DNA from: Streptomyces humicola
Lineage (GTDB): Bacteria; Actinomycetota; Actinomycetes; Streptomycetales; Streptomycetaceae
Assembly: GCF_024436035.1 (NCBI RefSeq)
Contig: NZ_JANFNG010000006.1
Span: forward strand, 186,001 to 250,000
Length of the DNA stretch: 64,000 nt
Direction: 5' to 3'
The position numbers and the translations under genes were made by a program. The notes beneath the pieces are model-generated. The model was given only the letters and a program-made list of their open reading frames with translations. It was not told the DNA's origin and searched no databases. Position 1 is the first letter of the stretch, and every line of letters begins with the position of its first letter. Below are positions 50,860 to 59,134 of the stretch, piece after piece.

Positions 50860-51531
50860 TCACGCATAGGCGCTGAGCGGGACTTCCTTACTCCGGTCCC
50901 ATTTCTCTTCCCACCCCGAAAAATGCAGGATCCGGTCGATCAAACCGGCCGTGAAACCCCAAACCAGGGCATCCTCCACAAGAAACGCCGGCCCGCGGAA
51001 GCCGCTCGGATGTGTGACAGTCGTACGGTTATCCGGGTGAGCAAGATCGGCCACCGGAACGGTGAACACCCGTGCGGTCTCGGCCTCGTCGACGGCCCCG
51101 ACGGCGCTCGGCTCGCGCCACCATCCGAGCACCGGCGTCACGACGAAACCACTCACCGGGATGAACAGCTTGGGCAGGACGCCGAAGAGCTGCACACCGG
51201 ACGGATCGAGCCCCGTCTCCTCCTGCGCCTCGCGCAGCGCCGCCCGCAGCGCGCCGACGCCGTCCGGATCGCCGTCCTCCGGATCGAGCGCGCCGCCGGG
51301 GAACGACGGCTGCCCGGCGTGCGAGCGCAAGGACCGGGCGCGCTCCAGCAGCAGCAGCTCGGGGCCGCGCTCACCCTCCCCGAAGAGGATCAGCACCGCA
51401 GACGGCCGTCCGCCCCCCTCCGGCGGCAGAAACCGGCTCAGCTGCTCAGGCCGTACGGCCCGGACCGCCTCGACGACCGGTGTGAGCCACTGCGGCAGCC
51501 CGCGGACCGACACCGCGGGCGCGGTCGTCAT
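50860..51531 (-). CDS. CoA pyrophosphatase-type Nudix hydrolase
   Basis: 223 residues from ATG 51531, overlapping the nth stop by four bases. The UPF0035-type signature [21 protein letters not shown] precedes a Nudix box that continues as [10 protein letters not shown], the spacing seen in CoA/NADH pyrophosphatases (NudL/PCD1 group). It should hydrolyse CoA or its oxidised forms to phosphopantetheine. In an operon with nth and the MarP-like protease. Confidence 0.85.
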   Translation of the reverse strand: MTTAPAVSVRGLPQWLTPVVEAVRAVRPEQLSRFLPPEGGGRPSAVLILFGEGERGPELLLLERARSLRSHAGQPSFPGGALDPEDGDPDGVGALRAALREAQEETGLDPSGVQLFGVLPKLFIPVSGFVVTPVLGWWREPSAVGAVDEAETARVFTVPVADLAHPDNRTTVTHPSGFRGPAFLVEDALVWGFTAGLIDRILHFSGWEEKWDRSKEVPLSAYA

Positions 51532-52460
51532 CCGGCCTCCCGCGGGGGCTTGGGCTGGCCGGGGAGCGTCTTCAGGTAGTCCACGTAGGCGGCCGGGGGC
51601 TTGAGCCGCTGGCCGTCGCCGCCGCCCATCTCGTACTTGAGCAGCTTCGCGGCCTTGTCCGGGTCCGTCTCGCCCTCCCCGTACGAGGGGCACAGCGGCG
51701 CGATCGCACACGCGCCGCACGCGGGCTTGCGGGAGTGGCAGACGCGGCGGCCGTGGAAGATCAGGCGGTGCGAGAGCATGGTCCACTCGCTCTTGGGGAA
51801 GAGAGCGCCGACGTCCCGCTCGATCGTCTCGGGATCCTCGGACGTCGTCCATCCGAAGCGGCGGGCGAGGCGCCCGAAGTGCGTGTCGACCGTGATCCCT
51901 GGCACCCCGAAGGCGTTGCCGAGCACGACGTTCGCCGTCTTGCGGCCGACGCCCGGCAGCGTCACCAGGTCCTCCAGGCGGGCGGGCACCTCGCCGCCGA
52001 AGCGGTCGCGGATGGCCGCCGACAGACCCAGCAGCGACTTCGCCTTGGCGCGGAAGAACCCGGTCGGCCGGATCAGCTGTTCCAGCTCCTCGGGGTCGGC
52101 GGCGGCCATCTCGTCAGGGGTGGGGTAGCGGGCGAAGAGCGCCGGCGTCGTCTGGTTGACGCGCAGATCCGTGGTCTGGGCCGAGAGCACCGTGGCGACG
52201 AGCAGCTGGAAGGCGTTGTCGAAGTCGAGCTCGGGGTGGGCGTACGGATACACCTCGGCCAGCTCCCGGTTGATCCGCCGGGCGCGCCGGACGAGGGCGA
52301 CCCGCGACTCGGGCTTCGCGGGGCGCTTGGCCGGCTTGCCCTCGGCCGGAGCCTTGGCCTTGCGGAGGGCTTGTTCGCTCGTAGCGGAATCCGGAGTACG
52401 TTTCACCCGAACGGGTCGCGTACCCTGCCGCTTGTCACTCGCACTTGGCGTATCAGACAC
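51528..52460 (-). CDS. nth: Endonuclease III
   Basis: 310 residues. A basic, Lys/Ala/Pro-rich N-terminus of ~55 residues precedes the HhH-GPD fold: [13 protein letters not shown], helix-hairpin-helix [13 protein letters not shown] containing the catalytic Lys, catalytic Asp in [11 protein letters not shown], and the iron-sulfur cluster C-x6-C-x2-C-x5-C in the segment [17 protein letters not shown]. It is a DNA glycosylase/AP lyase for oxidised pyrimidines. The N-terminal extension is longer than in E. coli but common in Streptomyces. Divergent from crp. Confidence 0.95.
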   Translation of the reverse strand: MSDTPSASDKRQGTRPVRVKRTPDSATSEQALRKAKAPAEGKPAKRPAKPESRVALVRRARRINRELAEVYPYAHPELDFDNAFQLLVATVLSAQTTDLRVNQTTPALFARYPTPDEMAAADPEELEQLIRPTGFFRAKAKSLLGLSAAIRDRFGGEVPARLEDLVTLPGVGRKTANVVLGNAFGVPGITVDTHFGRLARRFGWTTSEDPETIERDVGALFPKSEWTMLSHRLIFHGRRVCHSRKPACGACAIAPLCPSYGEGETDPDKAAKLLKYEMGGGDGQRLKPPAAYVDYLKTLPGQPKPPREAG

Positions 52461-52583
52461 CCGGCCAGCCTAAGGCTCACCACTGACATATGGCGGTGGT
52501 ACCGCGCTGACCACCAAAATCACCGCGCGTCCACCACGTACCCCGACCCCGCGGGGCAGCGTCGCGCGGCTATAGGACACACT

Positions 52584-52599
52584 TGTGATTGATCGCACT
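52584..52599. promoter_or_regulatory. Candidate Crp box upstream of crp
   Basis: TGTGA-N6-GCACT at 52584-52599 resembles the CRP consensus TGTGA-N6-TCACA (seven of ten conserved bases). It overlaps the promoter region between nth and crp, 63 bp before the GTG at 52662, and could serve autoregulation. Confidence 0.5.
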
Positions 52600-52661
52600 G
52601 TTTTGCCGTCCGGCATGATGGGGACTGGATCCGGTCGGTGAAGTCAACAAGGAGAGACCTC

Positions 52662-53336
52662 GTGGACGACGTTCTGCGGCGCGCACCGCTTTTCGCGGCG
52701 CTCGACGACGAGCAGGCCGCTGACCTGCGTGCCTCCATGACGGAGGTCACGCTTGCGCGTGGGGACTCGCTCTTCCACGAGGGCGACCCGGGTGACCGGC
52801 TCTACGTGGTCACCGAAGGCAAGGTGAAGCTGCACCGCACCTCGCAGGACGGCCGCGAGAACATGCTCGCGGTGCTCGGTCCCGCCGAGATGATCGGCGA
52901 GCTCTCCCTCTTCGACCCGGGCCCGCGCACCGCCACGGCGACCGCGCTCACCGAGGTCAAGCTGCTCGGCCTGGGCCACGGCGACCTGCAGCCGTGGATC
53001 AACGCGCGGCCCGAGGTCGCCATCGCGCTGCTGCGCGCCGTCGCGCGGCGGCTGCGGCGCACCAACGACAACATGTCGGACCTGGTCTTCTCCGACGTCC
53101 CCGGCCGCGTCGCCAAGGCGCTGCTCGACCTGTCGCGCCGCTTCGGCGTCCAGTCCGACGAGGGCATTCACGTCGTCCACGATCTGACGCAGGAGGAGCT
53201 GGCCCAGCTGGTGGGCGCCTCGCGCGAGACGGTCAACAAGGCGCTCGCGGACTTCGCCGGCCGCGGCTGGCTGCGCCTGGAGGCGCGGGCCGTGATCCTG
53301 CTGGATGTGGAGCGGCTGGCCAAGCGGTCGCGCTGA
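52662..53336 (+). CDS. crp: Crp/Fnr-family regulator Crp
   Basis: 224 residues from GTG 52662, with AAGGAGAG upstream, the same length as S. coelicolor Crp. cNMP-binding beta-barrel (LFHEGDPGDRLYVVTEGKVKLH, then GELSLFDPGPRTATATA in the phosphate-binding cassette) and a winged helix (HDLTQEELAQLVGASRETVNKALADF). It is a global activator linked to germination and antibiotic production in Streptomyces; cAMP binding is conserved in the cassette (GELSLF ... RTATATA). Flanked by a possible own box at 52584. Confidence 0.95.
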   Translation: MDDVLRRAPLFAALDDEQAADLRASMTEVTLARGDSLFHEGDPGDRLYVVTEGKVKLHRTSQDGRENMLAVLGPAEMIGELSLFDPGPRTATATALTEVKLLGLGHGDLQPWINARPEVAIALLRAVARRLRRTNDNMSDLVFSDVPGRVAKALLDLSRRFGVQSDEGIHVVHDLTQEELAQLVGASRETVNKALADFAGRGWLRLEARAVILLDVERLAKRSR

Positions 53337-53381
53337 CGGGCGGTGCCCGCCGTGATCCGGCCTCTCGCCCTGATCCGTCAC

Positions 53382-53406
53382 CTGATCTGACGCTGCGTCA
53401 GATCAG
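53382..53406. terminator. Bidirectional terminator between crp and the MBL gene
   Basis: CTGATCTGACG (53382-53392) and CGTCAGATCAG (53396-53406) form a perfect 11-bp stem with a 3-base loop. It covers the stop codon of the minus-strand MBL gene (53398-53400). Confidence 0.7.
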
Positions 53407-54222
53407 TCCGTGCTCGCGCAAGTAGTCCAGTTGCGCGCGGACCGAGAGCTCAGCCGCAGGCCACAGCGCGCGGTCGACGTCCGCGTAGACGTGGGCGACC
53501 ACCGCGGGCGGTGTGGTGTACCCCAGCTCGACCGCCGTCTCGACCTGGGCGAGGCGGTGCGCACGGTGGGCGAGGTAGTACTCGACCGCTCCGCGCGCGT
53601 CGGCCAGAACGGGACCGTGGCCCGGCAGGATCGTGTCGATCGCGCCCTTCGCCGTCAGCGCCTGCAGCCGGCGCAGGGAGTCGAGGTAGTCGCCGAGGCG
53701 ACCATCCGGATGCGCCACCACGGTCGTACCGCGGCCGAGCACGGTGTCGCCGGTAAGCACCGCCGAATCCGCCGGCAGGTGGAACGAGAGCGAATCGGCC
53801 GTGTGCCCCGGAGTGGCGACGACGCGCAGTTCCAGGCCTCCCGTCGTGACGACGTCACCGGCCGACAGGCCCTCGTCCCCCAGCCGCAGCGCCGGGTCCA
53901 GCGCCCGCACGGTGCTCTTCGTCAGCTCCGCGAACCGTTCGGCGCCCTCCGCGTGATCGGGGTGGCCGTGTGTGAGCAGGGTGAGCGCGATGCGCTTGCC
54001 CGAAGCCTCGGCCGTCGAGACGACGTTACGCAGGTGCGTCTCGTCGAGCGGGCCGGGATCGATGACGACGGCCAGCTCCGATCCGGGCTCCGAGACGATC
54101 CACGTGTTCGTCCCGTCCAGGGTCATCGGCGACGGGTTCGGCGCCAGGACGCAGACCGCGCGCGACGTCGCGGGCCCTCCGACCATGGGCCTGGGGGCAC
54201 CGGGCATGATGGCGGCCGTCAT
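53398..54222 (-). CDS. Metallo-beta-lactamase-fold hydrolase (LACTB2-like)
   Basis: 274 residues. Zinc-binding motif THGHPDHAEG (H-x-H-x-D-H), the later His in VATPGHTADS, Asp in VLTGDTVLG and His in ILPGHGPVL. The C-terminal helical part (AHRAHRLAQVETAVELG) matches LACTB2/glyoxalase-II-type proteins. The start overlaps the upstream Nudix stop by one base (TAATG). Both are minus strand and probably cotranscribed. Substrate not assigned; ribonuclease activity is known for some family members. Confidence 0.85.
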   Translation of the reverse strand: MTAAIMPGAPRPMVGGPATSRAVCVLAPNPSPMTLDGTNTWIVSEPGSELAVVIDPGPLDETHLRNVVSTAEASGKRIALTLLTHGHPDHAEGAERFAELTKSTVRALDPALRLGDEGLSAGDVVTTGGLELRVVATPGHTADSLSFHLPADSAVLTGDTVLGRGTTVVAHPDGRLGDYLDSLRRLQALTAKGAIDTILPGHGPVLADARGAVEYYLAHRAHRLAQVETAVELGYTTPPAVVAHVYADVDRALWPAAELSVRAQLDYLREHGLI

Positions 54223-55100
54223 TACTCGGCTCCTCGGGGCGCCGGCGCAGTGGGGATGCGCTTGGTGAATTCCTCGTGTCCCGGCCAGCTCACCACGATC
54301 TCGCCGTCGGTGACGGCTGCGCGTGCCAGCACGGGCGTCAGATCGCGGGCAGCGCTCGCCGCCAGCGTGTCCGCGACCCTGGCGTACGGGACGAGGGCGC
54401 GCAGCGTCGCGATCGTCGGCGGCATCATCCGCAACTCACCCCGGTCGTACGCCTCGACCGCCTCGGCCGCGCCCAGCCACACGGTCCGGTCGGCCTCGCC
54501 CGACACGTCGCGGGTGCGCTGACCCTCGGGGAGCGCGGCCAGGAAGAACCAGGTGTCGTAGCGCCGCTCCTCGAACTCGGGGGTGATCCAACGGGCCCAC
54601 GGCCCCAGCAGGTCGGAGCGGAGCACGAGCGCGCGCCGTGCGAGGAACTCGGCGAACGACAGCTCCCGGGCGACCAGCGCCCGCCGGTCCACCTCCCACT
54701 CCTCGCCCGTGGTGTCCGCGACCACCGAGCCCGCATCGGGGCCGGCGAGGAGCACCCCGGACTCCTCGAAGGTCTCCCGCACCGCCGCGCAGACGGCGGC
54801 CTGCGCCTCGGCGGGCGTGGCGACGCCGAGCGCCTGCGCCCACTCCCCCGGGGTCGGCCCGGCCCAGCCGACCGCGCCCTCGTCACGCTGGTCGACGCCG
54901 CCGCCCGGATAGGCGTACGCGCCGGCGCCGAACGCCATGGAGGCGCGCCTGCGCAGCATGTGGACCTCGGGCCCGGCCGACCCGTCCCGCAGCAGCAGCA
55001 CGGTGGCGGCGCGCCGGGGCGTCACAGGAGTGAGCCGGCCGTCGACGAGCGCACGGATGCGGTCGGGCCAGCTGTGCGGGAACCAACCCGTCGTGGTCAT
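54222..55100 (-). CDS. Nudix hydrolase (NUDT19-like)
   Basis: 292 residues. A fold starting RRAATVLLLRDGSAGPEVHMLRR, with GAYAYPGGGVD before a long insertion and then AAVRETFEESGVLL; the Nudix box is split by ~35 residues, as in NUDT7/19-type CoA hydrolases. It is coupled to the MBL gene by a one-base overlap. The start ATG at 55100 is the first in frame. Function is likely hydrolysis of an acyl-CoA-like or diphosphate substrate; not certain. Confidence 0.75.
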   Translation of the reverse strand: MTTTGWFPHSWPDRIRALVDGRLTPVTPRRAATVLLLRDGSAGPEVHMLRRRASMAFGAGAYAYPGGGVDQRDEGAVGWAGPTPGEWAQALGVATPAEAQAAVCAAVRETFEESGVLLAGPDAGSVVADTTGEEWEVDRRALVARELSFAEFLARRALVLRSDLLGPWARWITPEFEERRYDTWFFLAALPEGQRTRDVSGEADRTVWLGAAEAVEAYDRGELRMMPPTIATLRALVPYARVADTLAASAARDLTPVLARAAVTDGEIVVSWPGHEEFTKRIPTAPAPRGAE

Positions 55101-55237
55101 GCCGGGATGGTATGTGTTCGCGCGCGGTTGTTCGACCCAGAACGGTCTACGGGACCGGGACGGGTCGGGGAAAGGCCGGCACAGGACGGTGCGGGGACAC
55201 GCCAGGGCCCCGGGAGCACGACCGGGGCCCGGCCCTG

Positions 55238-55711
55238 CTACGGCTCGATCTCGACCTGGAGCTCCACCTCGACCGGCGCGTCGAGCGGCAGGACGGCGAC
55301 ACCCACCGCGCTGCGGGCGTGCACCCCGGCCTCCCCGAGCACCTCGCCGAGCAGCTCGCTCGCCCCGTTGAGCACGGCAGGCTGCCCGGTGAAGTCAGGC
55401 GCGGAGGCGACGAAGCCCACCACCTTGACCACCCGCTTGACGCGGTCCAGATCGCCGATGGCCGACTTCACGGCGGCGAGTGCGTTGAGCGCGCACGTCG
55501 CGGCGAGCGACTTCGCCTCCTCCGGGGTCACCTCGGCGCCGACCTTGCCGGTGAGCGGCAGCTTGCCGTCGACCATGGGCAGCTGACCGGCGGTGTAGAC
55601 GTACGCACCGGAGACGACGGCAGGCTGGTAGGCCGCGAGCGGCGGCACGACCTCGGGAAGCTTCAGCCCCAGCGAGGCGATCTTCTGCTCGATGGCGCTC
55701 TCGCCGCTCAT
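55238..55711 (-). CDS. RidA-family protein
   Basis: 157 residues from ATG 55711, overlapping the DUF4177 stop by four bases (ATGA). RidA/YjgF fold: AAYQPAVVSGAYVYTAGQLPMVDG and LNALAAVKSAIGDLDRVKRVVKVVGFV. The Arg that positions the enamine substrate in RidA (near the strand VxVxRLP) is not seen; the equivalent strand reads AVGVAVLPLDAPVEVELQVEI, so it is probably of an Rid subfamily other than RidA proper. Members deaminate enamine or imine intermediates; here activity is uncertain. Confidence 0.85.
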   Translation of the reverse strand: MSGESAIEQKIASLGLKLPEVVPPLAAYQPAVVSGAYVYTAGQLPMVDGKLPLTGKVGAEVTPEEAKSLAATCALNALAAVKSAIGDLDRVKRVVKVVGFVASAPDFTGQPAVLNGASELLGEVLGEAGVHARSAVGVAVLPLDAPVEVELQVEIEP

Positions 55712-55866
55712 GCCTGCTTCTCCCGCTTGAGGTAGGCCACCAGCTGCTCGGGGTTGGGGCCCGGGACGACCTGGACGAGCTCCCAGCCGTCCTCGCCCCA
55801 CGTGTCCAGAATCTGCTTCGTCGCGTGCACGAGCAGCGGCACCGTCGCGTATTCCCACTTCGTCAT
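55708..55866 (-). CDS. DUF4177 small protein
   Basis: 52 residues from ATG 55866: TKWEYATVPLLVHATKQIL, DTWGEDGWELVQVVPGP, EQLVAYLKREKQ. The W-G-E-D-G-W-E-L segment is the DUF4177 signature. The stop overlaps the RidA start, so both are translated together. It is easily missed because of its length. Function unknown; the operon partnership with RidA recurs in Streptomyces, from memory. Confidence 0.8.
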   Translation of the reverse strand: MTKWEYATVPLLVHATKQILDTWGEDGWELVQVVPGPNPEQLVAYLKREKQA

Positions 55867-56004
55867 GGGTGCGACTGTAGTGCCAGATCAGCCGACTCCG
55901 TCGGCGGGGACATCGGGCCGACTCCGTCGACGGGGCCGCACCGGCGGACTGCCCCGGCGGGCCTCGCACGGACGGGCCCGTGCGTGGTACGGGTCCGGAC
56001 TGGT

Positions 56005-56010
56005 TAGGCT
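56005..56010 (+). promoter_or_regulatory. -10 box of a leaderless promoter
   Basis: TAGGCT, then seven bases to GTG 56018. The same hexamer and spacing recur at 59122 before the PBP gene. Confidence 0.5.
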
Positions 56011-56017
56011 CGCAAAT

Positions 56018-57061
56018 GTGAGCGCCCAACAACGAGCCGTCCAGGAGCCTGCCACGCCCGGCCCGCCCGCCCGGTTCCACATCGTGACGGGCAAGGGCGG
56101 CACCGGGAAGACCACGGTCGCCGCCTCCCTCGCGCTCGCCCTCGCGGGTGAGGGCAGGCGCACGCTGCTCGTCGAGGTCGAGGGGCGCCAGGGCATCGCC
56201 CAGCTCTTCGAGGCCGAGCCGCTGCCGTACGAGGAGCGCAAGATCGCCGTCGCGCCCGGCGGGGGCGAGGTGTATGCGCTGGCCATCGACCCCGAACTGG
56301 CGCTCCTCGACTACCTCGACATGTTCTACAAGCTCGGTCGCGCCGGCCGCGCGCTGAAGAAGATCGGTGCGATCGACTTCGCCACGACCATCGCGCCCGG
56401 CCTGCGCGACGTCCTGCTCACCGGCAAGGCCTGCGAAGCCGTCCGCCGCAAGGACAAGGCGGGGTGGCGCAGCTACGACGCGGTGGTGATGGACGCGCCT
56501 CCAACCGGTCGCATCACCCGCTTCCTCAACGTGAACGACGAGGTCGCGGGGCTGGCCCGGTTCGGGCCGATATACAACCAGGCGCAGGCGGTGATGCGTG
56601 TCCTGAAGTCGTCGGAGACCGCCGTCCACCTGGTGACGCTGCTGGAGGAGATGCCGGTCCAGGAGACGGTCGACGGCGTCGCCGAACTGCGCGCCGCCGG
56701 GCTGCCGGTGGGCGCTGCGGTGATCAACATGCTGCGTCCCGTGGTGCTCGACGACGTGGCGGTGGCGTCCGCGGGCGACGGCAACCGCCGTGCCGCCATC
56801 GCCAGGGCGCTGTCGCAGGCCGGCCTCGGCGGTGCACGCCGCGGCGGGCACGCCGAACGGCTGGTGGACCCGCTGCTGGAGCAGGCGCGCGAGCACGCGG
56901 AGCGCGTGGTGCTCGAACGCCAGGAGCGTGCCGAGATCGCCGCCCTCGGCCTGCCCACGTACGAGCTCGAACTGCTCGGCGACGGCGTCGACGTGGGCGG
57001 GCTCTACCGGCTGGCGGAGAGCCTTCGCAAGCAGGGATTCGCGCGTGAGGAGGCCCGATGA
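56018..57061 (+). CDS. Get3/ArsA-like ATPase, first of a pair
   Basis: 347 residues from GTG 56018; TAGGCT lies seven bases upstream and no ribosome binding site is present, so the mRNA is probably leaderless. P-loop HIVTGKGGTGKTTVAAS with the signature Lys, VVMDAPPTGRITRFL (switch II). Homologous to Rv3679 of M. tuberculosis, one of a Get3-like pair. No arsenic-binding Cys is evident. The pair may form an alternating dimer that handles a hydrophobic client. The stop overlaps a 23-codon ORF (57058). Confidence 0.88.
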   Translation: MSAQQRAVQEPATPGPPARFHIVTGKGGTGKTTVAASLALALAGEGRRTLLVEVEGRQGIAQLFEAEPLPYEERKIAVAPGGGEVYALAIDPELALLDYLDMFYKLGRAGRALKKIGAIDFATTIAPGLRDVLLTGKACEAVRRKDKAGWRSYDAVVMDAPPTGRITRFLNVNDEVAGLARFGPIYNQAQAVMRVLKSSETAVHLVTLLEEMPVQETVDGVAELRAAGLPVGAAVINMLRPVVLDDVAVASAGDGNRRAAIARALSQAGLGGARRGGHAERLVDPLLEQAREHAERVVLERQERAEIAALGLPTYELELLGDGVDVGGLYRLAESLRKQGFAREEAR

Positions 57062-57129
57062 GCGCGCGAGCGGCGGGCGGCAGTTACATCAGCCGCTTGC
57101 GCGGCGGGGCGAAGGGGAACGAGCGATGA
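57058..57129 (+). CDS. 23-codon ORF coupled to both ATPase genes
   Basis: ATG 57058 overlaps the stop of the first ATPase (ATGA), and its own TGA at 57127 overlaps the ATG of the second ATPase (57126, again ATGA). GAGGAGG stands five bases before the ATG, a strong ribosome binding site. The encoded peptide, 23 residues, is basic (SYISRLRGGAKG). It may be a true small protein, or a leader that couples translation of the two ATPases. Too short to be found by homology, so coding status is open. Confidence 0.5.
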   Translation: MSARAAGGSYISRLRGGAKGNER

Positions 57130-58439
57130 GCTGGGAAGCGCCGGTGCTCGAAGTCGATCCGCTGCTGGACGATCCGAAAACACGGATCATCGTGTGCTGC
57201 GGCTCCGGCGGGGTGGGCAAGACGACGACGGCTGCGGCGCTCGGCGTGCGGGCGGCCGAGCGCGGCCGCAGGACGGTCGTGCTGACGATCGATCCGGCGC
57301 GGCGGCTGGCCCAGTCGATGGGACTCACCCACCTCGACAACACCCCGCGGAAGGTGGCCGGGATCGACGAGTCCGCGGGCGGCGGGCTGCACGCGATGAT
57401 GCTCGACATGAAGCGGACGTTCGACGAGATCGTCGAGCAGCACGCCGATCCGGCGCGCGCACAGGCGATCCTGGACAACCCCTTCTACCAGTCGCTCTCG
57501 GCCGGTTTTGCGGGCACGCAGGAGTACATGGCCATGGAGAAGCTGGGCCAGTTGCGGGCGCGCGACGAGTGGGACCTGATCATTGTGGACACCCCGCCGA
57601 GCCGTTCGGCGCTGGACTTCCTGGACGCGCCGAAACGTCTCGGGTCGTTCCTGGACGGGAAGTTCATCAAGATGCTGATGGCGCCGGCGAAGGCGGGCGG
57701 CCGGGCCGGGATGATGTTCCTCAATGTCGGCATGTCGATGATGACCGGTGCGTTGAGCAAGGTGGTCGGGGCCCATCTGCTGCAGGACGTGCAGACGTTC
57801 GTGGCCGCGATGGACACGATGTTCGGCGGTTTCCGTACCCGCGCGGACGCGACGTACCGGCTGTTGCAGGCTCCCGGCACGGCGTTCCTCGTCGTCGCTG
57901 CTCCGGAGCGGGACGCGTTGCGCGAGGCGTCGTACTTCGTGGAGCGCCTCGCCGCGGAGGACATGCCGCTGGCGGGTCTGGTGCTCAACCGCGTGCACGG
58001 CAGCGGAGCGGCGGGGCTCACGGCGGAACGCGCTCTCGCGGCGGCCGAGGCGCTCGAGGAGCTCGCGGAGGCCAACGGGGGTGCCGAGGCCGCCGATCCC
58101 CCGGTGGAGGGCAAAGACGACGGTGAGTCGCCAACCCCCGTCCCCATTCAGGTGATTGATGACTCAGAAAATCTTCCGCATCGCAGCATTGTGGATCGCG
58201 ACAGCGGGAAGCCTGACAGTGAGCCCCCCGCGGAGTCGCTCGCCGTCGGTCTCCTGCGACTGCACGCCGAACGAATGCAGGTCGTCGCACGCGAACGCCG
58301 TACACGTGACCGTTTCGCCTCGGTCCATCCCGAGGTGCCCGTGGCCGAGGTCGCGGCGCTGCCCGGTGACGTGCACGACCTGGACGGTCTGCGCGTGGTC
58401 GGAGAACGGCTGGCGGAGGGTCAGCCGACCGCTGCGTAG
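57126..58439 (+). CDS. Get3/ArsA-like ATPase, second of a pair
   Basis: 437 residues from ATG 57126. P-loop VCCGSGGVGKTTTAAALG, VVLTIDPARRLAQSMG, switch II LIIVDTPPSRSALDFLDAP, and VLNRVHGSG. Homologous to Rv3680, the partner of Rv3679. The C-terminal ~110 residues are acidic and Pro/Glu-rich with a short structured end (LLRLHAERMQVVARERRTRDRF), longer than in most relatives. Coupled to the 23-codon ORF by ATGA. Its last 19 bases overlap the 3' end of wblA on the other strand. Confidence 0.88.
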   Translation: MSWEAPVLEVDPLLDDPKTRIIVCCGSGGVGKTTTAAALGVRAAERGRRTVVLTIDPARRLAQSMGLTHLDNTPRKVAGIDESAGGGLHAMMLDMKRTFDEIVEQHADPARAQAILDNPFYQSLSAGFAGTQEYMAMEKLGQLRARDEWDLIIVDTPPSRSALDFLDAPKRLGSFLDGKFIKMLMAPAKAGGRAGMMFLNVGMSMMTGALSKVVGAHLLQDVQTFVAAMDTMFGGFRTRADATYRLLQAPGTAFLVVAAPERDALREASYFVERLAAEDMPLAGLVLNRVHGSGAAGLTAERALAAAEALEELAEANGGAEAADPPVEGKDDGESPTPVPIQVIDDSENLPHRSIVDRDSGKPDSEPPAESLAVGLLRLHAERMQVVARERRTRDRFASVHPEVPVAEVAALPGDVHDLDGLRVVGERLAEGQPTAA

Positions 58440-58750
58440 TCCGCGTCCGCGTCGCTGGGCAGGAGGCCCACGCTGCGCTCGTACTCGTGGCGTGCGGTCT
58501 CCAGAAGTCTGCGCCAGGAGGTGACCGTGGGGCGGCGGCGCAGCAGAGCCCTGCGTTCGCGCTCGGTCATTCCTCCCCAGACGCCGAACTCGACACGGTT
58601 GTCGAGGGCATCCGCCAGGCATTCCGTACGCACCGGACATCCGGTGCATACCGCCTTGGCCCTGTTCTGTGCCGCCCCCTGGACGAAGAGCTCGTCCGGA
58701 TCAGTGGTGCTGCACGCTGCCTGCGCACTCCAGTCGGTAACCCAGCTCAT
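58421..58750 (-). CDS. wblA: WhiB-family regulator WblA
   Basis: 109 residues from ATG 58750. Four Cys ligands of an iron-sulfur cluster: C13, C35, C38 and C44 (AVCTGC, RTEC); GVWGG turn at ~56 followed by TERERRALLRRRPT, the DNA-contacting basic segment. WblA represses antibiotic production and promotes sporulation in Streptomyces. The near identity of the first 70 residues to WblA and the location between Get3-like ATPases and the PBP gene support the name. The 384-bp upstream region (58751-59134) is long and has two repeated dyads. Confidence 0.95.
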   Translation of the reverse strand: MSWVTDWSAQAACSTTDPDELFVQGAAQNRAKAVCTGCPVRTECLADALDNRVEFGVWGGMTERERRALLRRRPTVTSWRRLLETARHEYERSVGLLPSDADADYAAVG

Positions 58751-58904
58751 GCTGGCGCCGTCCTCTCCCGAATCGGGGCTCCCCCACGGCGGCAGCGGCA
58801 TATTCACCGCCGCCAGTTGAGGACGTTACGGAAGCAGGGCACGGCACAACAGCCCTTTCAGGCCCAATCTTGAATGGCCCGAAAGGACTATGCGTACGCG
58901 GCAG

Positions 58905-58923
58905 ATCACCCAACGGAGTGAGC
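58905..58923. repeat. 19-bp direct repeat copy 1 (ATCACCCA-N4-AGTGAGC)
   Basis: Shares 15 or 16 of 19 positions with 59017-59035; all mismatches lie in the central four bases. The outer halves form TCAC...GTGA dyads, which suggests an operator read by a dimer. Confidence 0.6.
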
Positions 58924-59016
58924 CCGACGCAAGTCCGACTCTTTGGACATAAAGGGCACTTCGCTCGGAGAGTGACCCCATACACATGGCATATGACGGG
59001 AATCCGGACACCTCTC

Positions 59017-59035
59017 ATCACCCACAAGAGTGAGC
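59017..59035. repeat. 19-bp direct repeat copy 2 (ATCACCCA-N4-AGTGAGC)
   Basis: Second copy, 112 bp from the first (start to start), with the same flanks and a different central tetramer. Closer to the PBP start than to wblA. Confidence 0.6.
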
Positions 59036-59121
59036 ACGAGAGACAGATGCGCGACTCGTAGACGCGCCCGCCTCTCACAGGGTAGGCGAACAGGTGGGCG
59101 CACGTCCTCAGAATCGCAACG

Positions 59122-59127
59122 TAGGCT
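59122..59127 (+). promoter_or_regulatory. -10 box of a leaderless promoter
   Basis: TAGGCT, seven bases before ATG 59135, the same arrangement as at 56005. No ribosome binding site precedes the ATG. Confidence 0.5.
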
Positions 59128-59134
59128 GCTCCTC

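Larger units (their letters stand above)
58751..59134. other. Divergent regulatory region of wblA and the PBP gene
   Basis: No protein gene is supported. It contains two copies of ATCACCCA-N4-AGTGAGC, at 58905-58923 and 59017-59035, each with the dyad TCAC/GTGA, and the -10 box TAGGCT of the PBP gene at 59122. The region is a likely target of developmental regulators. Confidence 0.55.

Noticed and set aside
59073-59085. A BldD-box-like sequence (CACAGGG core) before the PBP gene
   Set aside because: Two of nine defined positions of the recalled consensus mismatch, so it is not reported as a site.
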